A stretch of 64,000 nt of DNA from Collimonas fungivorans. GTDB taxonomy: Bacteria; Pseudomonadota; Gammaproteobacteria; Burkholderiales; Burkholderiaceae_D. The translations under genes were made by a program, and so were the position numbers. The notes beneath the pieces were generated by a model, which was not told the DNA's origin, ran no database searches, and saw only the letters and a list, made by a program, of their open reading frames with translations. Positions 63,494-64,000 of this stretch are shown here, one piece after another. The stretch is taken from NCBI RefSeq assembly GCF_001584145.1, contig NZ_CP013232.1, positions 4,588,001 to 4,652,000 of the forward strand, in the 5' to 3' direction. How positions within the stretch are numbered: position 1 is the stretch's first letter; each line of letters begins with the position of its first letter.

Positions 63494-64000
63494 ATGCGTG
63501 CATGCTGGAAAACATTGGCGGCCTCGCTGTGCGCCGCATTGACGATCGCTGCCGTGGCAGCAGCGGATGCGGCAGAGATTGCCTTTTCCTCTCAGCGCGA
63601 TTTCACCGAAATCAGCTTGACCATCAAGGATACCTACAACGCCAACCCGGATTCGGTTGCGCTGGAAATCACGCTTAGCCAGGACGCCCAGCAGCGCATG
63701 GCGGCGGCCAGCGGCGCCGCGCTGGAACAGGACCTGACTGTGGTCATCGACGGCAAGGCGGTCAGCACTTCGCATGTGCAAAGCGTGGTCGATACGCCGC
63801 AGTTGCGGGTGGCCATGTCGAGGCAGGCCGCCATGGATCTGTTGCCGGCCCTGCTCGGCATGAATGCCGCGGCAAATCCGCAAGGCGGACCGGCAGCGCC
63901 GGTTGTGCTGGCGGCCCCCACGCCGGTCGACGCGCATCCGCCCCTGCTCGCTGCTGCGCCATATGTGGTCCAGGCCCAGGAGGTGACGCCGCCGTCGGTT
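63494..64000 (+). CDS. secreted protein with SecD P1-head-like segment, 3' end missing
   Basis: 169 codons open to the right window edge, starting ATG 63494, 2 bp after SulP, with GGAGA upstream (in the SulP stop region), so co-transcribed. Sec signal peptide about 1-26 (AAVAAADA). The mature part has DLTVVIDGKAVSTSHVQSVV, a pattern like the SecD P1 head, then an Ala/Pro-rich region. No anchor is seen before the edge. Function unknown. Confidence 0.7.
   Translation, partial: MRACWKTLAASLCAALTIAAVAAADAAEIAFSSQRDFTEISLTIKDTYNANPDSVALEITLSQDAQQRMAAASGAALEQDLTVVIDGKAVSTSHVQSVVDTPQLRVAMSRQAAMDLLPALLGMNAAANPQGGPAAPVVLAAPTPVDAHPPLLAAAPYVVQAQEVTPPSV

Overview
The window is a stretch of bacterial chromosome from a GC-rich betaproteobacterium. 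Gene content and order (lptD-surA-pdxA-rsmA, miaB-phoH-ybeY...corC-lnt-glyQ-glyS-gmhB-plsC, mutL-miaA, amgK-murU, split pntA, DUF4148 and NodT/FUSC/DUF1656/HlyD efflux genes) point to Burkholderiales, most likely Oxalobacteraceae of the Collimonas/Herbaspirillum type. This placement is inference from gene families, not from a database search. Most of the window is housekeeping DNA, with a few accessory insertions.

Layout. 1-3.5 kb: end of a small secreted protein, plsY, ybaK, a Lys-rich small protein, xerD and ogt, all on the minus strand. 3.5-4.36 kb: a gene-free stretch with a 328-bp element bounded by inverted repeats and a possible structured minus-strand RNA ending in a terminator. 4.36-12.2 kb: AEC transporter, queG, tsaE, amiC, dedA, mutL, miaA and tRNA-Met(CAU). 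12.3-13.7 kb: a single AT-rich EpsG/Wzy-like membrane gene, probably acquired. 13.8-20.4 kb: minus-strand minor-pilin operon fimT-pilV-pilW-pilX-pilY1-pilE. 20.8-24.2 kb: secreted small protein, miaB, phoH, ybeY. 24.3-26.3 kb: a three-gene cassette between terminators (b-type cytochrome, Tat-exported sulfite-oxidase-fold lipoprotein, Met-rich MxKDx repeat peptide) that separates ybeY from corC. 26.4-35.3 kb: corC, lnt, a TA-flanked palindromic MITE inserted exactly in the lnt stop codon, glyQ, glyS, gmhB, plsC, a YgjP-type metallopeptidase, gloA. 35.8-38.7 kb: a YadA-type trimeric autotransporter. 38.7-44.6 kb: rsmA, pdxA, surA, lptD (minus). 44.65-49.7 kb: amgK, murU, pepP, a HAD phosphatase, a UbiH-type hydroxylase. 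49.7-53.1 kb: transhydrogenase operon pntA1-panD-pntA2-pntB (minus). 53.4-55.0 kb: NUDIX hydrolase and mnmA. 55.35-60.6 kb: DUF4148 protein and a four-gene efflux operon. 60.66-64 kb: an NAD-dependent epimerase, a SulP transporter and the start of a secreted protein cut by the window edge.

Functional themes: cell-envelope building and recycling (plsY, plsC, lptD, surA, gmhB, lnt, amiC, amgK, murU), tRNA modification and translation (queG, tsaE, miaA, miaB, mnmA, ybaK, glyQS, ybeY, rsmA), and surface adhesion (pilus tip operon, trimeric autotransporter). The most interesting accessory unit is the cytochrome/sulfite-oxidase-fold/Met-rich-peptide cassette. Its parts fit a periplasmic methionine-based oxidant sink with its own reductase, analogous to the MrpX/YedY1 system of Azospira but with a b561-type cytochrome in place of MsrQ.
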